Assembly (NCBI RefSeq): GCF_014656295.1
Contig: NZ_BNCD01000003.1
Coordinates: 410,155-474,154, forward strand
DNA: 64,000 bases
Direction: 5' to 3'
Source of the DNA: Streptomyces sulfonofaciens
GTDB taxonomy: Bacteria > Actinomycetota > Actinomycetes > Streptomycetales > Streptomycetaceae
The notes beneath the pieces are model-generated. The model saw only the letters and a program-made list of their open reading frames with translations, was not told where the DNA came from and made no database searches. Of this stretch, positions 16,902 through 26,885 are shown piece after piece. The stretch's first letter is position 1. Each line of letters begins with the position of its first letter. Made by a program: the position numbers and the translations under genes.

Positions 16902-18470
16902 GTGACTGCTCTCACTCTCAGTACCGCCGCCGCGGCCGGCCTACGTGCCGACGCGATCGTGGTCGGTGTCGCCAAGGGCACCCCCGCCGCATCCGGGGGA
17001 CCGGTCCTCGCGCCCGGTGCCGAAGCCGTCGACGAGGCGTACGACGGAAAGCTCGCCGCGGTCCTGGAGACCCTGGGCGCGTCCGGGGCGGAGGGCGAGG
17101 TGACCAAGCTGCCCGCGCCCGACGGGTTCCGCACCCCGGTGGTGCTCGCGGTCGGCCTCGGTCCGGCCCCGGGCCCCGGCGAGGACTACTCCGCCGAGGC
17201 GCTGCGGCACGCGGCGGGCTGCGCGGCACGCGCGCTGGCCGGAGCCAAGAAGGCCGGGATCGCGCTGCCGCTCGCCGACGCCGCCGCGCTCGGCGCCGTC
17301 GCGGAGGGCACGCTGCTGGGCGCCTACACCTTCGACGCGTACAAGGCGTCCTCCCGCGCCGGCTCGACCGGGCGGAAGGGGAAGAACGGCAAGAACGGGA
17401 AGAACGGCAAGCTGCCGCTCGGCGAGGCCGCGCTGCTCGGCGGCCGGCCCCGTGACAAGGCGCACAAGGCGGCCCTCGAACGCGCCACCGCGGTCTGCGA
17501 GGAGCTGAACCGCGCCCGCGACCTCATCAACACCCCGCCGAACGACCTCGACCCGGAGGCGTTCGCCACCCTGGTCGCCGCCGCCGCCAAGGAGCACGGC
17601 ATCAAGGTGCAGGTGCTCGACGAGAAGGCGCTCGCCAAGGGCGGCTACGGCGGCATCCTCGGCGTGGGCGCCGGCTCCGCGGCACCGCCCCGGCTGGTGA
17701 AGCTCTCCTACACGCACCCCAAGGCGAAGAAGTCGCTGGCGTTCGTCGGCAAGGGCATCACCTACGACTCCGGCGGCATCTCCCTGAAGCCCCCGGGCCA
17801 CAACGAGACGATGAAGTGCGACATGAGCGGTGCCGCCGCGGTGTTCGCCGCCGTCGTGGCCGCCTCCCGGCTCGGTCTGCAGGTCGATGTCAGCGGCTGG
17901 CTCGCACTCGCCGAGAACATGCCCTCCGGCTCCGCCGTGCGCCCCGGCGACGTGCTGCGGATGTACAGCGGCATGACGGTGGAGGTGCTCAACACCGACG
18001 CCGAGGGCCGGCTGGTGCTGGCCGACGCGATCGCCAAGGCGTCCGAGGACAAGCCGGACGCGATCGTCGACGTGGCCACGCTGACCGGTGCCATGATGCT
18101 CGCGCTGGGCAGCCGCACCTTCGGCATCATGGCCAACGACGACGCGTTCCGCACCGCGCTGCACGAGACCGCCGAGGAGACCGGCGAGCCGGCCTGGCCG
18201 ATGCCGCTGCCCGAGCACCTGCTCAAGGCCATGGACTCGCCGACCGCCGACATCGCCAACATGGGCGAGCGGATGGGCGGCGGCCTGGTCGCCGGACTCT
18301 TCCTGCGGGAGTTCGTCGGCGAGGACATCACCTGGGCGCACCTCGACATCGCGGGGCCCGCCTTCAACGAGCAGGGGCCCTTCGGCTACACGCCCAAGGG
18401 CGGCACGGGCACCGCGGTGCGCACCCTGGTCAGGCTCGCCGAGCGCGCCGCCGCCGGCGAGGTCCTCTGA
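16902..18470 (+). CDS. pepA: Leucyl (cytosol) aminopeptidase, M17 family
   Basis: 522 residues from GTG. The catalytic domain has the metal-binding GKGITYDSGGISLKP (Lys and Asp ligands), KCDMSGAAAV, and the family signature NTDAEGRL, followed by VDVATLTGAMMLALG. The enzyme removes N-terminal amino acids, using two divalent metals, as a cytosolic hexamer. A short insert, GRKGKNGKNGKNGK (about residues 160-173), encoded by 9-bp repeats near 17384-17410, lies between the two domains. The gene is flanked by terminators and appears monocistronic. Confidence 0.95.
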   Translation: MTALTLSTAAAAGLRADAIVVGVAKGTPAASGGPVLAPGAEAVDEAYDGKLAAVLETLGASGAEGEVTKLPAPDGFRTPVVLAVGLGPAPGPGEDYSAEALRHAAGCAARALAGAKKAGIALPLADAAALGAVAEGTLLGAYTFDAYKASSRAGSTGRKGKNGKNGKNGKLPLGEAALLGGRPRDKAHKAALERATAVCEELNRARDLINTPPNDLDPEAFATLVAAAAKEHGIKVQVLDEKALAKGGYGGILGVGAGSAAPPRLVKLSYTHPKAKKSLAFVGKGITYDSGGISLKPPGHNETMKCDMSGAAAVFAAVVAASRLGLQVDVSGWLALAENMPSGSAVRPGDVLRMYSGMTVEVLNTDAEGRLVLADAIAKASEDKPDAIVDVATLTGAMMLALGSRTFGIMANDDAFRTALHETAEETGEPAWPMPLPEHLLKAMDSPTADIANMGERMGGGLVAGLFLREFVGEDITWAHLDIAGPAFNEQGPFGYTPKGGTGTAVRTLVRLAERAAAGEVL

Positions 18471-18596
18471 GGGGGGCGGTCCACCGCGGGGCGGGCCGCG
18501 CGCACGGCCCAGCACCCGCCGACCTCCGCTGCCCCACCGGCCCGGGAGGCACCACCCAGGGCGCGACCCCGGCGGTCCTCCGGCCGGTGAGGCCCT

Positions 18597-18633
18597 GCCC
18601 ACCGGCCCCGCCCTCCGGGCCGGGCCGGTGGGC
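18597..18633 (+). terminator. Strong hairpin after pepA
   Basis: GCCCACCGGCCC (18597-18608) pairs perfectly with 18622-18633 across 13 nt, 127 bases beyond the pepA stop. The rest of 18471-19013 (543 bases) has no gene; the lpd promoter should be in its last 250 bases, but no clear box pair was seen. Confidence 0.7.
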
Positions 18634-19013
18634 TCCGCCCTCCGGACGGTGGCGGGCCTGCCGCCACGGCAGGGCGCGGCAGGGCGCGCGGTTCCGCGCC
18701 CCTGCCGGGCGCACCGTGACCACGCGGTGACAGGCGGTTCCGATCGGCCCCGCCTCCCCGCTTTCGCCCCCGGCGCAATCCCAGGGGCCCCCGTACGCTG
18801 CCACGCGGGCGTAATCCTTGGTGAGGGCGTATCGCTCGTCTCAGTCACCGGCCCCGCGTCCCGCCACCCGTCAAGAGGTGCAAAGATGGGTTCCCGGCAG
18901 GACAGGGCCCCCACCACAGGGCCGGAGAACGAGCGGCCGAACACCAGCCGAACGGGCGGCCGTCCCGCACAGGCGGGACCCGTCGCACGGCACACATGCA
19001 TGGAGGACGTGAC

Positions 19014-20402
19014 GTGGCGAACGACGCCAGCACCGTTTTCGACCTAGTGATCCTCGGCGGTGGCAGCGGCGGATACGCCGCGGCGCTGCGCGGGGCTCAG
19101 CTGGGTCTGGACGTCGCCCTGATCGAGAAGGGCAAGGTCGGCGGCACCTGCCTGCACCGCGGCTGCATCCCCACCAAGGCCCTGCTGCACGCCGGCGAGC
19201 TCGCGGACCAGGCACGGGAGTCCGAGCAGTTCGGGGTCAAGGCCGCCTTCGAGGGCATCGACATGGCGGGGGTCCACAAGTACAAGGACGAGGTGGTCTC
19301 CGGGCTCTACAAGGGCTTGCAGGGTCTGATCGCCTCCCGCAAGGTCACCTACGTCGAGGGCGAGGGCCGGCTGTCCTCGCCGACCTCGGTCGACGTGGCA
19401 GGCCGCCGCATCCAGGGCCGTCACGTCCTGCTGGCGACCGGTTCCGTGCCGAAGTCGCTGCCGGGCCTGGACATCGACGGCGAGCGCATCATCTCCTCCG
19501 ACCACGCGCTCACCCTGGACCGCGTCCCGAAGTCCGCGGTCATCCTGGGCGGCGGCGTCATCGGCGTGGAGTTCGCCTCGGCGTGGAAGTCGTTCGGCAC
19601 CGACGTCACCATCGTCGAGGGCCTCAAGCACCTCGTCCCCGTGGAGGACGAGAACAGCTCCAAGCTGCTGGAGCGCGCGTTCCGCAAGCGCGGCATCAAG
19701 TTCAACCTGGGCACCTTCTTCGAGAAGGCGGAGTACACGCAGGACGGCGTGCGGGTCACGCTGGCCGACGGCAAGACCTTCGAGGCCGAGGTGCTGCTGG
19801 TCGCCATCGGCCGCGGCCCGGTCTCCCAGGGCCTCGGGTACGAGGAGGCGGGCGTCGCGATGGACCGCGGCTTCGTCCTCGTCGACGAGTACATGCAGAC
19901 GAACGTCCCGACCGTCTCCGCCGTGGGCGACCTGGTCCCCACCCTCCAGCTCGCCCACGTCGGCTTCGCCGAGGGCATCCTGGTCGCGGAGCGGCTCGCG
20001 GGTCTGAAGACCGTGCCGATCGACTACGACGGTGTGCCGCGCGTCACGTACTGCCAGCCGGAGGTCGCCTCGGTGGGCATCACCGAGGAGCGTGCCAAGG
20101 AGGTGTACGGCGCGGACAAGGTCGTCACGCTCAAGTACAACCTCGCGGGCAACGGCCGCAGCAAGATCCTGAAGACCGCGGGCGAGATCAAGCTGGTGCA
20201 GGTCAAGGACGGCGCCGTGGTCGGCCTCCACATGGTCGGCGACCGGATCGGCGAGCAGGTCGGCGAGGCCCAGCTCATCTACAACTGGGAGGCCCTGCCC
20301 TCCGAGGTGGCCCAACTGATCCACGCGCACCCGACGCAGAGCGAGGCACTCGGCGAGGCCCACCTGGCGCTGGCGGGCAAGCCGCTGCACTCCCATGACT
20401 AG
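19014..20402 (+). CDS. lpdA: Dihydrolipoyl dehydrogenase (E3)
   Basis: 462 residues. FAD-binding LVILGGGSGGYAAAL at the amino end; redox-active disulfide in GGTCLHRGCIPTKALLH; NAD-binding SAVILGGGVIGVEFAS; VPTVSAVGDLV for the second FAD motif; and the C-terminal AHPTQSEALGE interface with the catalytic His. It reoxidises dihydrolipoyl groups of 2-oxoacid dehydrogenase complexes. GTG 19014 was chosen because GGAGGA precedes it and the FAD motif follows 14 residues later. Its terminator separates it from the E2 gene, so the two are probably expressed separately. Confidence 0.96.
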   Translation: MANDASTVFDLVILGGGSGGYAAALRGAQLGLDVALIEKGKVGGTCLHRGCIPTKALLHAGELADQARESEQFGVKAAFEGIDMAGVHKYKDEVVSGLYKGLQGLIASRKVTYVEGEGRLSSPTSVDVAGRRIQGRHVLLATGSVPKSLPGLDIDGERIISSDHALTLDRVPKSAVILGGGVIGVEFASAWKSFGTDVTIVEGLKHLVPVEDENSSKLLERAFRKRGIKFNLGTFFEKAEYTQDGVRVTLADGKTFEAEVLLVAIGRGPVSQGLGYEEAGVAMDRGFVLVDEYMQTNVPTVSAVGDLVPTLQLAHVGFAEGILVAERLAGLKTVPIDYDGVPRVTYCQPEVASVGITEERAKEVYGADKVVTLKYNLAGNGRSKILKTAGEIKLVQVKDGAVVGLHMVGDRIGEQVGEAQLIYNWEALPSEVAQLIHAHPTQSEALGEAHLALAGKPLHSHD

Positions 20403-20433
20403 TCCGGCCGACGCATCCGGCCGGACCTCCTCG

Positions 20434-20458
20434 CCCGCCCGGCTCCCTGCCGGGCGGG
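20434..20458 (+). terminator. Terminator between lpdA and the E2 gene
   Basis: CCCGCCCGGC (20434-20443) and GCCGGGCGGG (20449-20458) form a perfect 10-bp stem with a 5-nt loop. An additional 8-bp stem (GTCCGGCC/GGCCGGAC) lies at 20402-20426. Confidence 0.8.
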
Positions 20459-20545
20459 TCTTGCTGCGCGAGCCGGCGTACCACCGGTTCCCCCGGGCGC
20501 CACGCCCCCAGACTTCCGCACTTTTCGTAAGGAGCAACTGAAACC

Positions 20546-22447
20546 ATGGCGGTTTCCGTAACCCTTCCGGCGCTCGGGGAGAGCGTCACCGAGGGCACTG
20601 TCACCCGCTGGCTGAAGGCCGAGGGCGAGCGCGTGGAGGCCGACGAGCCGCTGCTCGAGGTGTCCACCGACAAGGTCGACACCGAGATCCCGTCGCCCAC
20701 CTCCGGTGTACTGTCCGCGATCAAGGTCGCCGAGGACGAGACCGTCGAGGTCGGCGCCGAACTGGCGGTCATCGACGACGGCTCCGGTGCGCCGGAGGCG
20801 CCCGCCGCGCCGGCCGCCGAGGCCGCGCCCGCGCCCGCCGAGGCCCCCGCGCCCCAGCCCGAGCCGGCCCCGGCTCCTGAGCCCGCCGCCGCGGCTCCTT
20901 CGACCGAGACCGCACAGCCCGCTCCGGCGCCCACCGCCGAAGCCGCTGCCGGTGCGGGGTCCGCCGAGGGCACCGACGTGGTGCTGCCCGCACTGGGCGA
21001 GAGCGTCACCGAGGGCACCGTCACCCGCTGGCTCAAGGAGGTCGGCGAGTCGGTCGAGGCCGACGAGCCGCTGCTGGAGGTGTCCACCGACAAGGTCGAC
21101 ACCGAGATCCCGTCGCCCACCTCCGGTGTGCTGCTGGAGATCACCGTCGGTGAGGACGAGACCGCCGAGGTGGGTGCCAAGCTCGCGGTGATCGGTGCCC
21201 CGGGCTCCGCGCCCGCCGCCGCGCCCGCACCGCAGGCGCCCGCGCCCGCCGCCGAGCCGGCGCCGGCCCCCGCCGCCGAGGCCCCGGCAGCACCGGCCGC
21301 ACCGGCACCGCAGGCCCCGGCACCGCAGGCCCCGCCGGCGCCCGCCCCCGGGGCCCCGCCCGCGCCGCAGGCCCCCCAGGCCCGGGCCGCCCAGCCCGCG
21401 CCGCCGGCTCCGCAGCCCGCGCCCGCCGCTGCCGCGCACGCGGCGCCCGCTCCCGCAGCGGCGCCCGCCCCCGCCGCTGCCGCGCCCAGCCAGGCCGCGG
21501 TCTCCGGTGACGAGGGCGCGTACGTGACGCCGCTGGTCCGCAAGCTCGCCGCGGAGAACGGGGTCGACCTGTCCAGCGTCAAGGGCACCGGCGTCGGTGG
21601 CCGGATCCGCAAGCAGGACGTCCTCGCCGCCGCCGAGGCCCGCAAGGCGGCCGCCCAGGCACCGGCACCGCAGGCCGCCCCGGCCGCCGCCGCACCGTCG
21701 AAGGCGCCGTCCCTGGAGCCGTCGCCGCTGCGCGGCCAGACCGTCAAGATGACCCGCATGCGCAAGGTCATCGGCGACAACATGATGAAGGCCCTGCACG
21801 GCCAGGCCCAGCTCTCCTCGGTCGTCGAGGTGGACGTCACCAGGCTGATGCGGCTGCGCGAGCGGGCCAAGGAGTCCTTCGCCGCCCGCGAGGGCGTGAA
21901 GCTGTCCCCGATGCCGTTCTACGTGAAGGCGGCCGCCCAGGCGCTGAAGGCCCACCCGGTCATCAACGCCAGGATCAACGAGGCAGAGGGCACCGTCACG
22001 TACTTCGACGCGGAGAACATCGGCATCGCCGTGGACTCCGAGCGCGGGCTGATGACGCCGGTCATCAAGAACGCGGGCGACCTGAACATCGCCGGCATCG
22101 CCAAGAAGACCGCGGAGCTCGCCGGGGCCGTGCGCTCCAGCAAGATCACTCCGGACGACCTGGCGGGCGCGACGTTCACCATCTCCAACACCGGCTCGCG
22201 CGGCGCCCTGTTCGACACGATCATCGTGCCGCCGAACCAGGTCGCCATCCTCGGCATCGGTGCGACGGTCAAGCGGCCGGCTGTCATCGAGACCGCGGAG
22301 GGCACCGTCATCGGTGTGCGCGACATGACCTACCTGGTGCTCTCCTACGACCACAGGCTGGTGGACGGCGCCGACGCCGCCCGCTACCTGACGGCCGTCA
22401 AGGCGATCCTGGAGGCCGGCGAGTTCGAGGTCGAGCTCGGTCTGTGA
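20546..22447 (+). CDS. sucB: Dihydrolipoyl acyltransferase (E2) with two lipoyl domains
   Basis: 633 residues. Two lipoyl domains (about 1-75 and 140-215), each with the lipoylated Lys in [14 protein letters not shown]; long Ala/Pro linkers; a peripheral-subunit-binding domain ([20 protein letters not shown] then [11 protein letters not shown], about 328-365); and the catalytic domain ending with [16 protein letters not shown], with the active-site His. ATG 20546 follows TAAGGAGC. It is usually annotated as succinyltransferase SucB, but in actinobacteria the single such E2 serves AceE as well (known for Corynebacterium AceF), and aceE lies 1.1 kb downstream; its acyl specificity cannot be read from sequence here. 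Confidence 0.93.
   Translation: MAVSVTLPALGESVTEGTVTRWLKAEGERVEADEPLLEVSTDKVDTEIPSPTSGVLSAIKVAEDETVEVGAELAVIDDGSGAPEAPAAPAAEAAPAPAEAPAPQPEPAPAPEPAAAAPSTETAQPAPAPTAEAAAGAGSAEGTDVVLPALGESVTEGTVTRWLKEVGESVEADEPLLEVSTDKVDTEIPSPTSGVLLEITVGEDETAEVGAKLAVIGAPGSAPAAAPAPQAPAPAAEPAPAPAAEAPAAPAAPAPQAPAPQAPPAPAPGAPPAPQAPQARAAQPAPPAPQPAPAAAAHAAPAPAAAPAPAAAAPSQAAVSGDEGAYVTPLVRKLAAENGVDLSSVKGTGVGGRIRKQDVLAAAEARKAAAQAPAPQAAPAAAAPSKAPSLEPSPLRGQTVKMTRMRKVIGDNMMKALHGQAQLSSVVEVDVTRLMRLRERAKESFAAREGVKLSPMPFYVKAAAQALKAHPVINARINEAEGTVTYFDAENIGIAVDSERGLMTPVIKNAGDLNIAGIAKKTAELAGAVRSSKITPDDLAGATFTISNTGSRGALFDTIIVPPNQVAILGIGATVKRPAVIETAEGTVIGVRDMTYLVLSYDHRLVDGADAARYLTAVKAILEAGEFEVELGL
20657..21129 (+). repeat. Near-identical DNA in the two lipoyl domains
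   Basis: Bases 20657-20709 and 21077-21129 are identical over 53 nt, exactly 420 bp apart, around the lipoyl-lysine codons. The offset is 140 codons, so unequal recombination would remove or add one lipoyl domain in frame. Confidence 0.85.
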
Positions 22448-22514
22448 CCCCCTGACGCCGCCCGCAAGGGCTCGTCCCCCCTGCTCCCCCGCTGTCCAGG
22501 GGGGTGGCAGGCCC

Positions 22515-22550
22515 CCGCGCCCCCGTCCGCAACCCCGGACGGGGGCGCGG
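22515..22550 (+). terminator. Strong terminator after the E2 gene
   Basis: CCGCGCCCCCGTCC (22515-22528) pairs perfectly with 22537-22550 (14 bp, 8-nt loop), followed by CCGTATTGTCTTC. It separates the E2 gene from the GntR gene. Confidence 0.85.
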
Positions 22551-22595
22551 CCGTATTGTCTTCAGGTAACCCCTGGGTCGCCCGAAGGAGCTCTC

Positions 22596-23219
22596 ATGAC
22601 CGCGCCGGTCGTCCACTCGCTGCGCGAGCAGATCCGCGAGCACATCGTGGAAGGGATCGTGAGCGGCCGCTGGCAGCCCGGCGAGCGGATCGTGGAGCGG
22701 CGGATCGCGACCGAGCTGGAGGTCAGCCAGACACCGGTCCGCGAGGCACTGCGCGAGCTGGAGTCACTGCGGCTGATCGAGTCGGCGCCCAACAAGGGCG
22801 TGCGGGTGCGGAACCTGACCGCCGCCGACCTGGAGGAGAGCTACCCGGTGAGGGCCGGCCTGGAGCAGATCGCGGCGGAGCTGGCCGCCGAACGGCTGGC
22901 CGCCGACTGCTCTGCGCTCGAACCGCACGTGAGCGCACTCTACGAGGCGGACCGCAGGGCGGACGGCACGGCCCAGGTGCGGCACACCGTCGCGTTCCAC
23001 CGCGAGCTGGTGCGCGCCGCAGGCAACAGCGTCCTGCTGCACACCTGGGAGGGGCTGGGCATCGAGGTCTTCACGGCGCTGTCGATCCGCTGGCTGGGCA
23101 CCGTGCAGCAGTCGTACGCGGAGGAGCACGAGGCGCTGGTCGACGCGTTCCGCAGCCGCGATCCGCGCATCGGCGAACTCGTCAAGATCCACGTCCTGGG
23201 CTGCGCCCCCCGCCCTTGA
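22596..23219 (+). CDS. GntR-family regulator, FadR/FCD subfamily
   Basis: 207 residues. Winged-helix domain 1-75 with GERIVERRIATELEVSQTPVREALRELESLRLIE, then an all-helical FCD ligand domain with the metal-binding His pattern seen in FHRELVRAAGN and RDPRIGELVKIHV. ATG 22596 has GAAGGAGC upstream. The gene lies between E2 and aceE in the same direction, and a palindrome overlaps the aceE promoter, so regulation of aceE, comparable to PdhR in enterobacteria, is a reasonable inference. The effector is unknown. Confidence 0.93.
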   Translation: MTAPVVHSLREQIREHIVEGIVSGRWQPGERIVERRIATELEVSQTPVREALRELESLRLIESAPNKGVRVRNLTAADLEESYPVRAGLEQIAAELAAERLAADCSALEPHVSALYEADRRADGTAQVRHTVAFHRELVRAAGNSVLLHTWEGLGIEVFTALSIRWLGTVQQSYAEEHEALVDAFRSRDPRIGELVKIHVLGCAPRP

Positions 23220-23407
23220 CGTCCCCGCCCGCCGCACGGCCCCGCGGCTCCGCCCGACCCCGGCACATACCTGGGGCAACCGCCCGTAAGCATTCCGTAC
23301 ACCGACCGTTCACGCTGGATGACCTTGGAAGCAGAGGCACCGCGTGCACATGGCCGAGGCACGCTGTGCCTACTTTTCCGATTCCCGCAAGTTTTGCACC
23401 GGATCCT

Positions 23408-23437
23408 TTGATCGATCATCGATCAGGGGCTTACAGT
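23408..23437 (+). promoter_or_regulatory. aceE promoter with overlapping palindromic operator
   Basis: TTGATC (23408-23413), an 18-bp spacer and TACAGT (23432-23437) form a good principal-sigma promoter about 100 bp before aceE. The perfect 17-bp palindrome TGATCGATCATCGATCA (23409-23425) covers the -35 box and half of the spacer, where a bound repressor would exclude polymerase. A second dyad, AGGCACGCTGTGCCT (23357-23371), lies 37 bp upstream of the -35 box. The region 23220-23538 contains no gene and is richer in A/T than its neighbours. Confidence 0.7.
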
Positions 23438-23538
23438 CATCCTGGCTTCAACAAAGCCTCATGCCCTGTCCTGCCAAAGATCAAGGGCAAGCCTAACCTC
23501 ACCGACGAGGACCCCCTTCGACTCCGGAAGGCGGCGAC

Positions 23539-26280
23539 ATGACCGACCCGACCCTCCCCCACTCCCGGCCGAGCACCACCGGGAGGATCCCCCACCAGCC
23601 GAGTGAGCTGGACCAGCTCCCGGACCGGGACCCGGAGGAGACCGCCGAATGGCAGGCGTCCCTGGACGCCGTCACCGAGGCGGCCGGTCCGCACCGTGCC
23701 GCGTATCTGATGCGCCGCACCCTGGAGCGTGCCGAGGGCGCCGGTCTCGCGCTCCCGAAGCTTCTGGAGACCGACTACGTCAACACCATCCCCACCGCCG
23801 ACGAGCCCGCCGTGGACGGCGACGAGGCGTTGGAGAGCCGGATCACCGCCTGGAACCGGTGGAACGCCGCGGCGATGGTCACCCGCGGCTCGAAGCACGG
23901 CGTCGGCGGCCACATCGCCACCTTCGCCTCCGCCGCCTGGCTCTACGAGACCGGCTTCAACCACTTCTTCCGCGGCAAGGAGGGCGACGGCAGCGGGGAC
24001 CAGCTCTACATACAGGGCCACGCCTCCCCCGGCATCTACGCCCGCGCCTTCCTGGACGGCCGCCTGACCGAGGCGCACCTGGACCACTTCCGCCGCGAGG
24101 CGGACGGCCGTGGCCTGCCGTCGTACCCGCACCCGCGCCGACTGCCGTGGCTGTGGGAGTTCCCGACCGTGTCCATGGGCCTCGGCCCGCTCTCCGCGAT
24201 CTACCAGGCGCGCTTCAACCGCTACCTCACCGCCCGCGGCATCAAGGACACCTCGCGCTCGCACGTCTGGGCGTTCCTCGGCGACGGCGAGATGGACGAG
24301 CCGGAGTCGACGGCCGCGCTCGCGCTCGCCGCCCGCGAGGGCCTGGACAACCTGACCTTCGTCATCAACTGCAACCTGCAGCGCCTCGACGGCCCCGTGC
24401 GCGCCAACTTCAAGATCGTGCAGGAGCTGGAGGCGCAGTTCCGCGGCGCCGGCTGGAACGTCGTCAAGTCCCTGTGGGGCAGTGCCTGGGACGAGCTGCT
24501 GCGGCTCGACACCACCGGGGCGCTGGTCCGCCGGCTGCGCGAGGTGCCGGACGCCCAGGTGCAGACGTACCAGACCCGCGACGCCGCCTACATCCGCCAG
24601 GACTTCTTCGGCGCGGACCCGGCGCTCGCCGAGCTGGCGAGGCTGCTGTCGGACGACAAGATCCTGGAGTGCTTCCACCTGTCCCGCGGCGGCCACGAGC
24701 CCCGCAAGGTGTACGCGGCCTACCGGGCGGCCCTGGCGCACAAGGGCGCACCGACGGTGATCCTCGCGCAGACCGTCAAGGGCTTCACGCTGGGCGAGGG
24801 CTTCGCGTCCAAGAACGCCAACCACCAGATGAAGAAGCTGACGGTGGACGAGTTCAAGACCATGCGCGAGCTGCTCGACCTGCCGATCCCGGACAGCGCC
24901 TTCGTGGACGGCCAGGTGCCCTACGCCCACCCGGGCCCCGACTCCCCCGAGGTGCGCTACCTCAAGGAGCGCCGCGCTGCCCTCGGCGGCCCGGCCCCGG
25001 CCCGCCGTGTGCAGCCCCTCACGCCGCTGCCCGCGCCGGCCGAGAAGGCGTTCGCCGCCTTCGACAAGGGCTCGGGCTCCCAGTCGGTGGCCACCACCAT
25101 GGCGTTCGTACGCCTGGTGAAGGACCTGGTCAGGGACAAGGAGACCGGCAGGCGCTGGGTGCCGATCGTGCCGGACGAGGCCCGCACCTTCGGCATGGAG
25201 TCGCTCTTCCCTTCCCTCGGCATCTACTCGCCGAAGGGCCAGACGTACGAGCCGGTCGACCGCGACCAACTGATGTACTACCGCGAGGCCGAGAACGGCC
25301 AGATCCTCAACGAGGGCATCACCGAGGCCGGCTCCATGGCCGACTTCATCGCCGCGGCGACCTCGTACGCCACGCACGCCGAGGCGATGATCCCGTTCTA
25401 CATCTTCTACTCGATGTTCGGCTGGCAGCGCACCGCCGACCAGATGTGGCAGCTCGGTGACCAGCTCGGCCGCGGTTTCCTGGTCGGCGCCACCGCGGGC
25501 CGCACCACGCTCACCGGCGAGGGCCTCCAGCACGCGGACGGGCAGTCGCCGCTGATCGCCTCGACCAACCCCGCGGCGCTCAGCTACGACCCGGCGTTCG
25601 CTTACGAGATCGCGGCCATCGTCAAGGAGGGGCTGCGCCGGATGTACGGCGAGCTGTCCGACGGCGAGAGCGAGGCGGACCGCGACGTCTTCTACTACCT
25701 CACGGTCTACAACGAGCCGATGCCGCAGCCCGCGAAGCCGGCCGGTGTGGACGAGGGCATCGTCAAGGGCCTGTACCGCTTCAACACCGCCCGGTCCGCG
25801 GGCCTGGCCGTCCCCGAGAACGCACCGCGCATCCAACTGCTGGGGTCGGGGACCGCGATCCACTGGGTGCTCGCGGCGCAGAAGCTGCTGGCCGAGGAGT
25901 GGGGCGTGGCCGCCGACGTGTGGTCCGCGACCTCGTGGGGCGAGCTGCGCCGGGACGCCATGGCCGCGGACGCGGCGGTGCTGCGCGGCGAGGAGCAGGT
26001 GCCGTACCTGCGCCAGGCCCTGGCAGGCGCGGAAGGTCCCGTACTGGCCGTCAGCGACTACATGCGCCAGGTGCCCGACCAGATCGCGCAGTGGGTCGAG
26101 CAGGACTACACCTCCCTGGGCGCGGACGGCTTCGGCCTCTCCGACACCCGGGAGGCGGCCCGGCGCCACTTCGGCGTCGACGCCGAGTCCGTGGTGGTGG
26201 CGGCGCTCGCACAGCTCGCACGCCGCGGGGAGGTACCCGCCACGGCCGTCAAGGAGGCCCGCGAGCGCTACGCGGTCTGA
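23539..26280 (+). CDS. aceE: Pyruvate dehydrogenase E1, homodimeric type
   Basis: 913 residues, the usual length. The TPP-binding motif is [12 protein letters not shown] with [20 protein letters not shown] completing it (about 248-295); earlier come [26 protein letters not shown] and a conserved [13 protein letters not shown]. Later parts include [32 protein letters not shown] and [14 protein letters not shown]. It decarboxylates pyruvate and acetylates the lipoyl E2. ATG 23539 follows GGAAGGCGGCGAC. It has its own promoter and terminator. The E2, E3, LipA and LipB needed for activity are all in this window. Confidence 0.96.
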   Translation: MTDPTLPHSRPSTTGRIPHQPSELDQLPDRDPEETAEWQASLDAVTEAAGPHRAAYLMRRTLERAEGAGLALPKLLETDYVNTIPTADEPAVDGDEALESRITAWNRWNAAAMVTRGSKHGVGGHIATFASAAWLYETGFNHFFRGKEGDGSGDQLYIQGHASPGIYARAFLDGRLTEAHLDHFRREADGRGLPSYPHPRRLPWLWEFPTVSMGLGPLSAIYQARFNRYLTARGIKDTSRSHVWAFLGDGEMDEPESTAALALAAREGLDNLTFVINCNLQRLDGPVRANFKIVQELEAQFRGAGWNVVKSLWGSAWDELLRLDTTGALVRRLREVPDAQVQTYQTRDAAYIRQDFFGADPALAELARLLSDDKILECFHLSRGGHEPRKVYAAYRAALAHKGAPTVILAQTVKGFTLGEGFASKNANHQMKKLTVDEFKTMRELLDLPIPDSAFVDGQVPYAHPGPDSPEVRYLKERRAALGGPAPARRVQPLTPLPAPAEKAFAAFDKGSGSQSVATTMAFVRLVKDLVRDKETGRRWVPIVPDEARTFGMESLFPSLGIYSPKGQTYEPVDRDQLMYYREAENGQILNEGITEAGSMADFIAAATSYATHAEAMIPFYIFYSMFGWQRTADQMWQLGDQLGRGFLVGATAGRTTLTGEGLQHADGQSPLIASTNPAALSYDPAFAYEIAAIVKEGLRRMYGELSDGESEADRDVFYYLTVYNEPMPQPAKPAGVDEGIVKGLYRFNTARSAGLAVPENAPRIQLLGSGTAIHWVLAAQKLLAEEWGVAADVWSATSWGELRRDAMAADAAVLRGEEQVPYLRQALAGAEGPVLAVSDYMRQVPDQIAQWVEQDYTSLGADGFGLSDTREAARRHFGVDAESVVVAALAQLARRGEVPATAVKEARERYAV

Positions 26281-26339
26281 CCCCCGCGGGCCCGGCCTGG
26301 CCGGGCCGGGCAGCCGCCTGGCCGGGCAGCCTGCCCTTC

Positions 26340-26372
26340 CGTGCCCACCCGCCTTCCCGGTGGGTGGGCACG
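26340..26372 (+). terminator. Terminator after aceE
   Basis: CGTGCCCACCCGCC (26340-26353) pairs with GGTGGGTGGGCACG (26359-26372), 14 bp with one wobble and a 5-nt loop, 60 bases after the aceE stop. Confidence 0.85.
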
Positions 26373-26432
26373 ATCGTTCTCGGGCGGTGCAGGACGGCGG
26401 CGTCCTGACCCCATGCCTTCCGCGGACCGCGA

Positions 26433-26592
26433 GCCGCGAAGGCGCAGGGGCCCGGAGGCCCGGACACGCAGAGGCGCGGAGACGCGAAGGCGCAGAGGCC
26501 CGGAGGCGCAGAGGTCCGGAGGTGTAGAGGTCCGGAGGTGTAGAGACGCGGACACGCGAAGGCACAGAGGCCCGAAGGCCCGGTGGCCCGGA
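26433..26592. repeat. Degenerate 8-bp-period tandem repeat, about 20 units
   Basis: In register from 26441 the units are variants of GGCCCGGA, GGCGCAGA, GGTCCGGA, GGTGTAGA, CACGCGAA and GACGCGGA. The 8-bp period is not a multiple of three, so it reads through in all frames as low-complexity peptide; I see no gene in it. It lies between the aceE terminator and the decayed MerR gene. Confidence 0.85.
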
Positions 26593-26612
26593 CCGGCAGG
26601 GCGGGGCGGGCG

Positions 26613-26885
26613 TCATGCGCGCCCCGGTGCCAGGTGGTTTTGGGCTTCATGCGGGTCCAGGGCGTCCTGCGGGTCCAGGGCGTCCTGCGGGTCCTGCGGG
26701 TGCGGTGGGTCCTGCCGACGGCGTCCGGGCGGCCCACTCCTCCAGGTAGGCGTGTAGACCCGGTACCCGTGCTCCGTGCGCTCCGCGGGCGGCAGGATGC
26801 CCGCCGCCTCGTAGTTCCGCACCGCCTGCGTGGACAGGCCGTGCGTCCGGGCCAGGTCGACCGGCCGCAGCCGCACTGCGCTCAT
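26613..26885 (-). pseudogene. Truncated MerR-family regulator
   Basis: 90 codons. The first 44 residues (MSAVRLRPVDLARTHGLSTQ, AVRNYEAAGILPPAERTEHG, YRVYTP) are a typical MerR winged-helix amino half with the RNYE and GYRVYT elements. After YTP the sequence changes abruptly to TWRSGPPGRRR and then Asp-Pro-Gln repeats that carry no regulator features. The tail is encoded partly by tandem 18-mers at 26651-26686. The effector/dimerisation part is absent, so this looks like a gene remnant whose 3' end was replaced by repeat expansion. A functional short DNA-binding protein cannot be excluded. Confidence 0.65.
26651..26686. repeat. Tandem 18-bp duplication
   Basis: GCGGGTCCAGGGCGTCCT occurs twice in a row (26651-26668, 26669-26686) and partly a third time. 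It forms the repetitive tail of the truncated MerR gene. Confidence 0.8.

Noticed and set aside
23485..23503. Possible DmdR/IdeR iron box before aceE (GCCTAACCT)
   Set aside because: Only about 13 of 19 positions match the TTAGGTTAGGCTAACCTAA-type consensus and the left half is absent.
23437..26616. 1059-codon minus-strand frame opposite aceE
   Set aside because: Mirror of AceE coding sequence, with no independent features.
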